Source of the DNA: Acipenser ruthenus
Lineage: Eukaryota; Chordata; Actinopteri; Acipenseriformes; Acipenseridae
Assembly (NCBI RefSeq): GCF_902713425.1
Contig: NC_081193.1
Span: 86,200,514-86,264,513, forward strand
Length of the DNA stretch: 64,000 bases
Direction: 5' to 3'
Shown here: one piece after another, positions 36,409 to 47,490 of the stretch
Layout: every line of letters begins with the position of its first letter
Numbering within the stretch: position 1 is the first letter of the stretch
Notes under the pieces: generated by a model
Told to the model about the DNA's origin: nothing
Databases searched by the model: none
The model's input: the letters and a program-made list of their open reading frames with translations, nothing else
Position numbers and translations under genes: made by a program

Positions 36409-39400
36409 TTATGAAGAAGTCAGCTGCTCCTTCTGCATCTCATCCAGCTCCGTGGTCTGCTGTTTAAGCAAACAGAAGGTGTTAGTAATGGAGTCAGGAT
36501 ATAACGCCCCAGGATATTATTGAATGGACAGGGTGCAAGGAGTTTGAACAGTTAGGTTTAGCACAAACAAAAATAAGGGATTTGAATCCCAGAAGTTTCA
36601 AAGTTCGATATCATAGTTAAAAAAAAAAAATTGCCATTGACAAAAAGCTCAATTTCAATTTCTGAAACCCACCTCTGGTTTCTGGTACATTGCAGACGCC
36701 TGCCTCTTATTGGAAATGAACTGAAGAGAATAGAATAGATGGTTAGAAACATTGAGGAAAGTGATTCACAATCTAAAATGTTAACAAAGAGCCACGACAG
36801 ATTAAATCACTTACAAAATGTTTAAGACTACAATTTATAGGACACAGGAATTTGCTCAGAGCTTTTTCAAAACTAGTTATGCCAAGCTACCACAACGCAA
36901 ACTTAAGTGGTTTGTTGGGCAAATTCTTGCTCCACCCTCACTGCTTAATGCAAGCCAATTGCATTTTATTAAATGCTTAAAAAAATAAAAAATAAATTAT
37001 AAAACAAATACTAACCAGCACAACCAGACCAGCAATAATTGCCAGGACTACTACGACGATGACGGCAACAACACCGGCAGTCAGTCTCTTCATGGTGAAC
37101 GTAGGCGGCTCAGCATCAACATAATAAACCAGGATGTTCTCAAATTCCACATTTTTCGAGTCAACACTGGGAGAAAATTTCTTACTGTCATTGTAAAACA
37201 ACGGCAGAACCTTGATCTGAGAAGTGTATATAAAAAAATAAAAAAAAATTAGTAACTACTACCCAAGAAAAGCACAGAAATGACAGTGTTTCTACAGCTA
37301 ACACACATAATTTATGTGACGTAGGTATGAATCCCTAAGCAAGGGGAATAAAGTGTTTGACCAAAAGTACAAGGCCTCCAGACAGGTATGCTTACATCTT
37401 TCTCCATGTAGTAGCCCACCGTGGCAATGTCCACATTGCTTGTACCTTTTTTCAGATCAACCAAAATGGTGCGGCTATCCTTATCGTACTAGGAGGAGAA
37501 AACACGGAACAGGTTTTATTCACTTGTAGCATTCGCAAATTGTTTTTCGGTTTAAAAATATATAAAATCCTTACCGTCACATCAGTCACAAGTTTGGCAT
37601 CAACACTGTAGCGTTCTGCAATGGCATTCGCCATGGCACTGTGGAGAAAAGCAACACATGTTAAATGAAATTCCCCAAAATTTAAATAAAATGCAGAGGG
37701 ACCAATATGGTAATAACCAATATATAAAACCTTCATCAGGTCTGGGAAGGATAATTAAGATAAGGGGGTACTTTAAATAAAATTGATCCCAAAAAAGGCA
37801 ATGGACCCAATACCTACACTGTTCAGATAACTTTAAAATAAGAAAAAAATCAATTTTATTCCCCTTCATTTACTCCCATTTAAATCTGAGGCAAAAGATG
37901 GTTCATAATAAATGCAAAAATGATATGCCATTGTACCTTTTTAGTTGTGCTTGATCAAGATTCACGCCATCTTTGTGCTTGAGTTGAGCTTGCACCCACC
38001 TGTGGGGATGGGAATCATTAGTTTGCACATAATGATGATCTAACAGTTCCTTTACACAACTTTGAAATATCTACGCTAGTATCTAAAATTACCAATAATT
38101 TAAAAAAATCTAAAAAATAAATCCAATACATGAATTAAGATACGGCAGTAGAGTACTTACACAGTTTCAACTAGTTTCTCACATTTCAGGTCCTGGCCCC
38201 CTTTATCTGTTCTCCTTACACCAGCACTGTTGACGCACCAACAAATATCAGTGTTGTTGCACTGCTTGGCTTTGAAGACACCACTGGCCTCGCAGTCAGG
38301 ATCGTAGATGCCATCATTGTCCACAAAGGCATGGTCAGTAGGTTTCCCCCCTGAACGAGTAGACAATCCTTTCTTCGCTCTGTACATTTCAGCCTTCATC
38401 AGAAAGCATTTTGGAATCACTTGATATGGGGGGGGGGGGGGATAGAGAGAGAAAGAGAAATACATAAAATGCCTTTTTATGTATTTGTACAGCAAAAGCA
38501 CATAACAGGTGCACACCTGTTCTACCACTGAAAATCAAGTCAAAAATAACAAATTTAGTAGCTACATGCTTTACTGTGTTCATTTAGGAGTGACACAAGG
38601 GCTGTCTTATTCCCAAATAACTTAACGTCCTTTCAATCAGCCAAGGTCATTGAACCAAGACGAGCCCCAAGTGAGACTTCAGGCCTCGGGAGGATGTTAA
38701 CACTTTAGAAAGAGCTACGGAGGAATCTGGACATACACCTTTATGGGGTGCACCAAGGCCACAATTAGGAACATGTCAAATCATGTCACCCCATTACAAC
38801 CTCACACCCCTCCCTAGATGCAATTCACCCATAGTGACTGGCTACCAGTGGTCATACAAAACGATCAATGGTTTCATTATTCCCCTGTTTAAAATACCAT
38901 GTCTTGAATACTTACATTTTGTGCACTCCAGCGTCTGTTTAACTTGGTCACCTAGCGTGATTTTACACTCACACGGGGTGCTGTCACAGGTTGCCCACTT
39001 CATTGTGTTGCATACGCAATCTTGAATAGGAGAGAAACGCAAGTAATTTAACACATGTCGACAGTCATCACAATCTGGTACAAATTATATTATCTGCACG
39101 TAAAAGTGGATATTGTCCCGATAGGCTTAGAATACAGGCCTTACCCACCTCTGTTATACTGTGGCAAGGTGTTTTGCAGCACACTAGGACACAGCATGGT
39201 ATACCACAAATACCTTTCAGTTTAACTGCAAATTCTTATAATGAATACGCAAATAAATGATACTGGACAGTACATCCATTCTGAAACATTTAACATGCAT
39301 CTATAGCTTTCGTCTGAGAAACTACGCAGACACAGGTAGATCATGGAGGAAGGGCGTTGGCTCGCTGTACTAATGTAACGAACAGCACAGATACATCCGG

Positions 39401-39977
39401 GGAACTTCCCACCAGGTAATTAGAAACACAAGACCGAACACCCCTCCCCCAGGAGGTACAAAGAGAATTGAATTCTAACGAATTTGGGGCTTGTTTTAAA
39501 CTTCTCAAAAAAACAAAAAAACAAAAAAAAAAGAAAAAAGCGTCTATACCATTTAGGTGTGTACCTCACCAAAACACCAACTGTAAATAATTCCTAAAAC
39601 GTTATATACAATAGCGCCCATCAGTATTCAGTTGGTAACCATTGTTTTAAACAGACTTTCTAATCCGCAACGAAGAAAAATACTTGGTTTACTTTTAAAT
39701 AAAAGTTGTGGCACACATACAGTAAAGCAAGCACTTCCTTCATTGTCCTACAAAAGACGGTAATCTTAAATAAATAAGACAAAACAGGTTGGCCCCAGAA
39801 TGCTGTCAATTACTAAATAATTGAAACAAAATTATGTCCGCATACATTAAAATACCCACCAAGTACAAAAAAATGTAATTAAAATAAAGTACAAAAATAA
39901 CATTGGGGGAAAAACTCACTTTGCGCTGCTGTTGCGGCAACCGTAGCCAGGACGAGTAAGGCAATAAAATACATCAT
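36409..39977 (-). CDS. Epcam paralogue, complete, copy 2 (tandem duplicate)
   Basis: A second gene of the EpCAM/TROP family. Coding exons: 39977-39920, 39020-38916, 38419-38161, 37999-37937, 37638-37575, 37488-37396, 37216-37016, 36720-36673 and 36456-36409 (TAA). They give 939 bp, 312 residues plus stop, with intron positions and phases identical to copy 1. The protein has a signal peptide ([19 protein letters not shown]), [11 protein letters not shown], a thyroglobulin type-1 domain ([18 protein letters not shown]), [10 protein letters not shown], a valine-rich membrane helix and a short tail. The thyroglobulin domain is strongly conserved with copy 1. The first cysteine-rich domain, the late ectodomain and the tail are more diverged, and the polybasic RKKRR of copy 1 is SNKRQ here. 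Mammalian TACSTD2 is intronless, so this intron-bearing copy is a DNA-level tandem duplicate of epcam. Two in-frame ATGs (39977, 39974) are possible starts. An AATAAA lies at 35979-35974. Confidence 0.93.
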
Positions 39978-40129
39978 GTTTCTGGCGAAAAAATAAGTTG
40001 ATAAAATAAAGCTATCGACCGTCCGCTTCAGGCAAGGTTATCTGACTGTGCGCAACAAGCCTCTCTCGCTCTCTTTCTTTCCTTCCTTCCTTCTCGCAGC
40101 TGACGATCACTCCCAGGTAAAGCTCGTAG

Positions 40130-40160
40130 AACCGGTTTTGTCAATATAATGAGCAGACAG
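40130..40160 (-). promoter_or_regulatory. Shared epcam promoter motif, copy 2
   Basis: The string TTGTCAATATAATGAGCAG (plus strand, 40138-40156) matches the motif upstream of copy 1 apart from one substitution and a missing GAG-type triplet. It stands at nearly the same distance from its start codon. On the gene strand it gives CTCATTATATTGAC, a TATA-like core. Conservation between two otherwise diverged upstream regions suggests retained promoter function. Confidence 0.5.
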
Positions 40161-40842
40161 AAAACAAAGGGGGGGTAGGGGTCTTCTCAGATTACACCTG
40201 AAACCAATCAGTAAAAAATAAAACTCCCAAGATCGCTCAAGCAAGATGCTTAGTTTTAGGAAATAGCATTAACACCGTCTCCTTTAAGTTATGGTTCTAC
40301 CGGTCCCTGCATCTGGTTTATATAGCTGTTTACTGACGTCAGGTTCCAAGATGAAACTTAGGTGTGGTTACGTTAGTGATGACCTCATCGTCCCACCTGC
40401 ATAACACACCGTACCTTATTTGGACCTATAGGGGAAAAAAAGCGATGGGTTGATCTGTGAAACTATTGCACATAGGACAAGATTAATCAGTGAGATGAAA
40501 TGTTTCGGTGCAAACAAACACAATTAAACCACATGTACCATATTAAAACTATAATTCTACTAGAGAAACTAAACTAAGCAAAACAACGAGCAATGTATAT
40601 AGAAACAGTTCGTTTTATATTCGTTGTTTCAAATAGTTTTTGCCTAATCTTTTTTGCCTCTTCTGCAAAAAAATAAAATAATAATACAGTTGTCTAATTG
40701 ACTAATTGTGTTTTGTTATGAATATGTAAGATAATGCTGTTCCATACAGATACCATTTCAGATTCATATGGATTATTACTATATGCTTGCATAGTTGTTT
40801 GGTGTATGGTTTCAGTTGGAATAAATCGTTCACAACAACTAC

Positions 40843-41098
40843 CGAACATAAGAACAGAAGAACATAAGAAAGTTTACAAACGAGAGGAGGCCATTCAGCT
40901 CATCTTGCTCGTTTGGTTGTTAGTAGCTTATTGCTCCCAGAATCTCATCAAGCAGCTTCTTGAAGGATCCCAGGGTGTCAGCTTCAACAACATTACTGGG
41001 GAGTTGGTTCCAGACCCTCACATTTCTCTGTGTAAAAAAGTTCCTCCTATTTTCTGTTCTGAATGGCCCTTTATCTAATCTCCATTTGTGACCCCTAT
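40843..41098 (-). mobile_element. CR1/Rex-type LINE 3' end
   Basis: Reverse complement of the 3' end of the LINE at 41.6-43.0 kb. The minus strand encodes RTENRRNFFTQRNVRVWNQL and PSNVVEADTLGSFKKLLDEI, and the sequence ends in ATGTTCTTATG-type units. Only about 255 bp is kept. Confidence 0.85.
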
Positions 41099-41135
41099 AT
41101 TTTTTTACAATAAAAAAACAGCACACTGTTTAAAT

Positions 41136-41282
<147 letters not shown>

Positions 41283-41302
41283 ATTTTTTTTTTTTTTTCT
41301 TT

Positions 41303-41445
41303 GCAGACGCCCTTATCCAGGGCGACTTACAGTCGTAAACAAAAATAAATTTCAAGAATCACAGTACAAGTAATAATACAATTAGGAGCAAGACAAAAAT
41401 ACAATGACTTTGGTTCTAGCAAGTACAGGTATATTACATTCAATA
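41303..41445 (-). mobile_element. L2 LINE 3' tail
   Basis: Minus-strand copy of the L2 3' UTR (GCAGACGCCCTTATCCAGGG at its end) with the microsatellite as its tail. Confidence 0.85.
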
Positions 41446-41639
41446 AAGACTAGCACTAATTCTGGACTACCTTAACTAAGGCTACATTAGGCAGGCCTAG
41501 TCCACTATTAGTTATAACCAGGGTCTGTGAAACCAGCTTTAAAAGAAGAGCAAACTATTAAAGCATCATAAAGCAGCATGATAAAGGACATCTCAGCAAT
41601 ATAATGTCCTTAGTGGTACAGCAAAGCCCATTTTACCAA

Positions 41640-42965
41640 AATAAAACATGTCAAACCAGGGTAAACTATGTTAAATGCATAATAAGATCTAAAATGGAAA
41701 ATTACCTATATGGTAACAATATCCTGGGAGACAGTCAGCATGGTTTTAGGAAAGGGAGATCATGTCTAACTAACCTGCTTGACTTTTTTGAGGATGCAAC
41801 ATTGACGATGGATAATTGCAAAGCATACGACATGGTTTATTTAGATTTCCAGAAAGCTTTTGACAAAGATAAAAGATTAATTCTCAAACTGAACGCAGTA
41901 GGGATTCAAAGAAATGCATGCACATGGATTAGGGAGTGGTTAACATGTAGAAAACAGAAAGTACTGATTAGAGGAGAAACCTCAAAATGGAGCAAGGTAA
42001 CCAGTGGTGTACCACAGGGATCAGTTTTAGGTCCTTTGCTATTCCTAATCTACATTAATGATTTAGATTCTGGTATATTAAGCAAACTTGTTAAATTTGC
42101 AGACAACACAAAAATAGGAGGAGTGGCAAACACTGTTGCAGCAGCAAAGGTCATTCAAAATGACCCAGACAGCATTCAGAACTGGGCAGTCACCTGGCAA
42201 ATGACAGTTAATAGAGAAAAGTGTAAAGTATTGCATGAAGACAATAAAAATGTGCATTATAAATATCATATGGGAGATACTGAAATTGAAGAAGGGAACT
42301 ATGAAAAAGACAGAGGAGTTTATGTTGACTCAGAAATGTCTTCATCTAGACAATGTGGGGAAGCTATAAAAAAGGCCAACAAGATGCTCGGATAAATTGT
42401 GAGAAGTGTTGAATTTAAATCAAGGGAAGTAATGTTAAAACTTTACAATGCATTGGTAAGACCTCACCTAGAATATTGTGTTCAGTTCTGGTTACAAAAA
42501 GGATAGTGCTGCTCTAGAAAGAGTGCAAAGAAGAGCAACCAGAATTATCCCCGGTTTAAAAGGCATGTCGTATGTAGACAAGCTAAAATAATTGAATCTA
42601 TTCACTCTTGAACAAAGAAGACTACACGACGATCTGATTCAAACATTCAAAATCCTAAAAGGTATAGACAATGTCGACCCAGGGGACTTTTTTGACCTGA
42701 AAAAAGAAATAAGGACCAGGGGTCACATAAAGGGGCATTCAGAACAGAAAATAGGAGGAGCTTTTTTTACACAGAGAATTGTGAGGGTCTGTAACCAACT
42801 CCCCAGTAATGTTGTTGAAGCTGACACCCTGGGATCCTTCAAGAAACTGCTTGATGAGATTCTGGGATCAATAAGCTACTAACAACCAAACGAGCAAGAT
42901 GGGCTGAATGGCCTCCTCTCGTTTGTAAACTTTCTTATATTCTTATGTTCTTCTTATGTTCTTCT
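41640..42965 (+). mobile_element. CR1/Rex-type (jockey group) LINE, 5'-truncated, broken
   Basis: It encodes reverse transcriptase pieces [60 protein letters not shown] (catalytic FADD changed to FADN), TWQMTVNREKCKVLH and EAIKKANKMLG followed by a stop. The tail RTRGHIKGHSEQKIGGAFFT through KKLLDEI follows in another frame. The 3' end is CTTATGTTCTTCTTATGTTC-type repeats. It sits in opposite orientation to the 3' fragment at 40.9 kb. Confidence 0.9.
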
Positions 42966-43107
42966 TAATATAACCATGGGAAAATCATAGGAAAACAGCA
43001 ACATTGCTGTGCTAAACTTTTATAAGGGTTTCTATACTGAAATTGTGTATGTCTCTTGCTAACACAAAAAGAGGGATACTTCTCATCCCCATATTGCCCA
43101 GTAATGT

Positions 43108-43945
43108 TGATGGCAGTGTAATAATACCCCCATACCCTCCCAGGGAGAGAGAAACTGAAGCCCTCAGCTGAGCTCTACACACGCATGTAATAATACCCCT
43201 ACACCCTCCCAGGGAGAGGGAAACTGAAGCCCTCAGCTGAGCTCTACACACGCATGTAATAATACCCCCACACCCTCCCAGGGAGAGGGAAACTGAAGCC
43301 CTCAGCTGAGCTCTACACACGTATGTAATAATACCCCCACACCCTCCCAGGGAGAGAGAAACTGAAGCCCTCAGCTGAGCTCTACACACGCATGTAATAA
43401 TACACCCACACCCTCCCAGGGAGAGGGAAAATGAAGCCCTCAGCTGAGCTCTACACACGCATGTAATAATACACCCACACCCTCCCAGGGAGAGGGAAAA
43501 TGAAGCCCTCAGCTGAGCTCTACACACGCATGTAATAATACCCCCACACCCTCCCAGGGAGAGAGAAACTGAAGCCCTCAGCTGAGCTCTACACACGTAT
43601 GTAATAATGCCCCCACACCCTCCCAGGGAGAGAGAAACTGAAGCCCTCAGCTGAGCTCTACACACGTATGTAATAATGCCCCCACACCCTCCCAGGGAGA
43701 GAGAAACTGAAGCCCTCAGCTGAGCTCTACACACTCATGTAATAATACCCCCACACCCTCCCAGGGAGAGAGAAACTGAAGCCCTCAGCTGAGCTCTACA
43801 CACTCATGTAATAATACCCCTACACCCTCCCAGGGAGAGAGAAACTGAAGCCCTCAGCTGAGCTCTACACACTCATGTAATAATACCCCCACACCCTCCC
43901 AGGGAGAGAGAAACTGAAACCCTCAGCTGAGCTCTACACACACGT
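43108..43945. repeat. 69-bp minisatellite, 12 copies
   Basis: Units CCCTCCCAGGGAGAGAGAAA plus CTGAAGCCCTCAGCTGAGCT plus a CTACACACGCATGTAATAAT-type linker repeat at 69 bp. Because 69 is divisible by three the minus strand stays open for 240 codons, a 23-residue repeat that I treat as spurious. Confidence 0.95.
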
Positions 43946-44247
43946 GCTGGGACATCTGTAGGGAAGGGAAGACATTTGCAATAGACCAATTTTAACATTT
44001 AAAGCATGTTTGGAGCCTCTGTATTAGCTTCATAATGTTTCAGATACCACTACTGTGTTTGAATGCATCCTCTACAGCCCAGACTTCAAGCCTGTTTCTT
44101 GTTAAAATTATAAATATATAATAAAAAAATATATAATAATTTACTTATAAATAAGTAAATAGATAAATCAATAGAAATGCATTCAGAATTTTTTTTTCAA
44201 TATGTTATTACCAGTATTAAGCTCCAAAAACCTGGAATATGTGTGTG

Positions 44248-44249
<2 letters not shown>

Positions 44250-44327
<78 letters not shown>
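44250..44327. repeat. (AT)n microsatellite
   Basis: About 36 AT dinucleotides. Confidence 0.98.
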
Positions 44328-44331
<4 letters not shown>

Positions 44332-45689
44332 CAAATCTGATTCATATACCCAAGGTTTAATACTTTCTTAATCTGATCATTCAGTTTTCTGATATGTGTA
44401 TGAATGGAATTACTTGAATGATGAAAAAGAGATTCTACTCTTAACAAGACTTCCTGGATTAATTAATAATTCACACCTTTGCGACTCAGACTCCTTTTTC
44501 CAGGCAAGTTTGTTGTTGGTTCCGGTCGTTTCTGGAACAGGTTATTATTGTCAGTTTATGTTCGCAGCCCGGAGGTTTGGCTGTAAATGACATTAGAAAT
44601 GCTCTTTTCATTGTATTATGTGTGTCTTGTGTTTATGTAGATCACACTGAATGAGTCCTGTGGAGGGCAGATTCTCAGGCAATGCTGCCCCTTGCCAGGT
44701 CTTTGTTATTCATGCACGTTAATCCTCTTTCCACAGTGGGAAAGCTATGTCTTTAATTAAAAGCAGGTAAACAGTGGACTCCCACATTAGGATATTATTT
44801 TAATGAAGCTTAATTTCCTTGTCATTGTTAATGCAAGTGTCTTTTTGTAGTGTGCGTGGGATAACAGCGGAGGTACAGCGTGCTTGTATATTTCTGATGG
44901 CATGATGACCATTTTCGATGGCTTATGGTATGACAGAAACCTGTGTCAACCCTGTTTCTGTAATAACTATATACAACATTGTTTTATTGAATTTATTGTG
45001 AACATGTGGGGCTTTTGGAGTAAGGGTCTGTGACATCATCAGTTTCATCATGTGACGTACGAGGAGGCTGGGGTGACAAAGACGGCAAATCTGTTTTAGA
45101 ATATTAAATGTTGTAGTCGTTCACCCCTTATTTTGAAGTGAGTTCCAAGGCACGTTTTCCATTAGAAATAAAACTATTTAAACAGTGTAACATTAGCCAG
45201 AAACAACTTTGTATCAGCAACCTTATATCAGCTTTTACAAACAAAAACGATGATAACAATAATTGATGAAAATGTGAATTGTATAGTATTACCAATTAAT
45301 GAATACACACAGTTATCACAGTTTTTGATTATTAGTAACAATAATTGAAATGGTAGGGACAGTTGCAGGAAGGGGAGTTTAAATTATTGTTCTTAGTATA
45401 TTGGCTTAATATACAGTAGTGCTATACAGTACTATACAGTAGTAATATAGTGTACTGTATTACTATACAGTAGAAACAGTAATAATATACAGTAGTGCTA
45501 TACAGTAATATACAGCAGTGGGTATGGAAAAATTCCGAAGTCTATTGAATTTCAGTTTTTTCAAGATTACCTTCTGGAACAGCACTATTTTTTGTTTATT
45601 CTTTAAAGTTTGCATTGATTTTATGGACAGCTCAGTACCATTTAAAAAATAAAATAGCCCATTTAGATATGGTGAATACAAACCAATAG

Positions 45690-45723
45690 TATTGTCACAG
45701 CATGTATACATGCTGTGACAATA
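45690..45723. repeat. 34-bp perfect palindrome
   Basis: The left half TATTGTCACAGCATGTA is followed by its exact reverse complement with no spacer. Confidence 0.95.
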
Positions 45724-46439
45724 TGTTAATTGTCCTTTATCTGTCTGGTAGAGCCTCTCCAGCTGTAATGAAGGGTTGGAAATCATTCTCATTGTTTATT
45801 TGCTTATTTTGAAAGGTGTAACACAACTAACACAGTCTGTGCATTCAAGCTAACAACAGTGAGCTCATTTCACAGATAATTATACACTAATAGTACAGAG
45901 GCCACAATCTCATACATTCTTTGCTGAAATATAAGCTGTCCTGCGTAATAAATTCAAGCAGTGGATTCCTTGGCAATTCCTCGTAATGGCAATCCATGAC
46001 AGTATTGGCAGGTTCAGAATCTTAAAAACAATAACAAGATCCCCAGTGCCGGGATTTGGCCTGCGCCAAGATGGATGCTTCTTCCAGGAGCAGACATGCC
46101 ATTGCAATTATGATGTTAATGAACTGGATCGCTGCCCTTTTCAAACACCTGGCCCATGGTAGTTAGTTTCTGTCACCTGCAGTAATGGGACCCGCTGCAG
46201 CAATCTGCTCTTTTTTGTGTCATTTTATACAGTGACAGATCTAAATACCACCAGCCTTTCAATCTATATTAATCCTCCCTGTGTTTTTCCCTAAGGGGTG
46301 ATTACCCTGACCCCCTACTGTATCATCGACACTACCTGCAATAACAATACAGGAAAATGAGGTCCTTAGAAAGTCAGGTTTATAAATTAAAGAGTCATAT
46401 TAGGATCTGCCACTGATTAGATCATTGAAATAGACATAA

Positions 46440-46580
46440 CAAAACTAGACATATAGAAATACTGTAGTACAGCCCACAACCACTATAGTTTACTAGAATA
46501 TACTGTATGATCCCTAACTATTAAACTCTCCATTGTTCTGAATTAAAACAATACTAAAATACATTTAAATGTCATGATAA
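46440..46580. repeat. Dispersed repeat, copy A
   Basis: Shares ACAACCACTATAGTTTACTA and GATCCCTAACTA with 47285-47400. The unit is about 120-150 bp and I do not recognise it. Confidence 0.6.
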
Positions 46581-47284
46581 ATATTTCGATGTTTCTTTTA
46601 ATATTTTTTATAACACAGTATGCACTTCAATACCCTGCGGTATACTATAGTAAACTATAGCGTAATATGGGTAGCAACAAAGCAAGCTTGTGGTTCTAAA
46701 TGTTTGATTTTCCTTTCAGAAAGGCAGTGCGCATTGCATTATGATGTGGAGACACTGGTCTGACAGAGACACTGTTTGTGTACATGGGCAGAGCTTTGAA
46801 ACCTGAGGGTGGAATCTGTTTGGATTTAAAAACTTGCTTAAAATTGAAAGAATTTGTGGCATGTGGAAATAATGTGAATAAACAGGTATATGCGGTTGCA
46901 TCACTTTAAATACAAATGTTTTCTACAGCATGTGGTGCAGATGATGCACATATGAAAGAATACAAGCTATATTTTTCACTCCACCTTTTTTTGCTCAGTT
47001 TTGTAACACTGACATTAAATGTCAATAATAGTAGTTAATTAAACACTGGAGTAAACATTTTGAAAATACAGTCCTATATGCTTATGTGGCAAAGTGGTTA
47101 ACAGTATGCAGGTGCAGGAATGCAGCAGTGATCAAAGAACAGACAGAAAACAATAATCCACATGCAATGATAATTTATTTGTACAATCCAAAGTTTGATG
47201 ACAAAACTGCAGTAAAGAATAACAATGCTAAAACAAAACAAATACCCAACTTTGAATTAAAGAAAAAACTACCTATAGAAATAA

Positions 47285-47400
47285 TGTAATACAGTTCACA
47301 ACCACTATAGTTTACTAGTATATACTATATGATCCCTAACTACTAAACATCCAATAATGATTAATTAAAACAACACTACAAGAAATTCAAATTCAGTGAC
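47285..47400. repeat. Dispersed repeat, copy B
   Basis: Second copy of the repeat at 46440, same orientation, with several substitutions. Confidence 0.6.
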
Positions 47401-47490
47401 AAACATTTCAACTAGAAGTCCTTTTTAATGCCTGATTTTTGAAAAAAATGGTCTATGTAAAATGGGAAAGGACAAATGACAGAAGTGAAA

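Larger units (their letters stand above)
44328..47284. other. Intergenic, no gene seen
   Basis: Contains short TACAGTA-rich runs at 45400-45520, the palindrome at 45690 and the dispersed repeat copy A at 46440. Confidence 0.4.

Noticed and set aside
43012-43734. 240-codon minus-strand ORF with a 23-residue repeat
   Set aside because: It follows from the 69-bp unit being divisible by three. No gene context.
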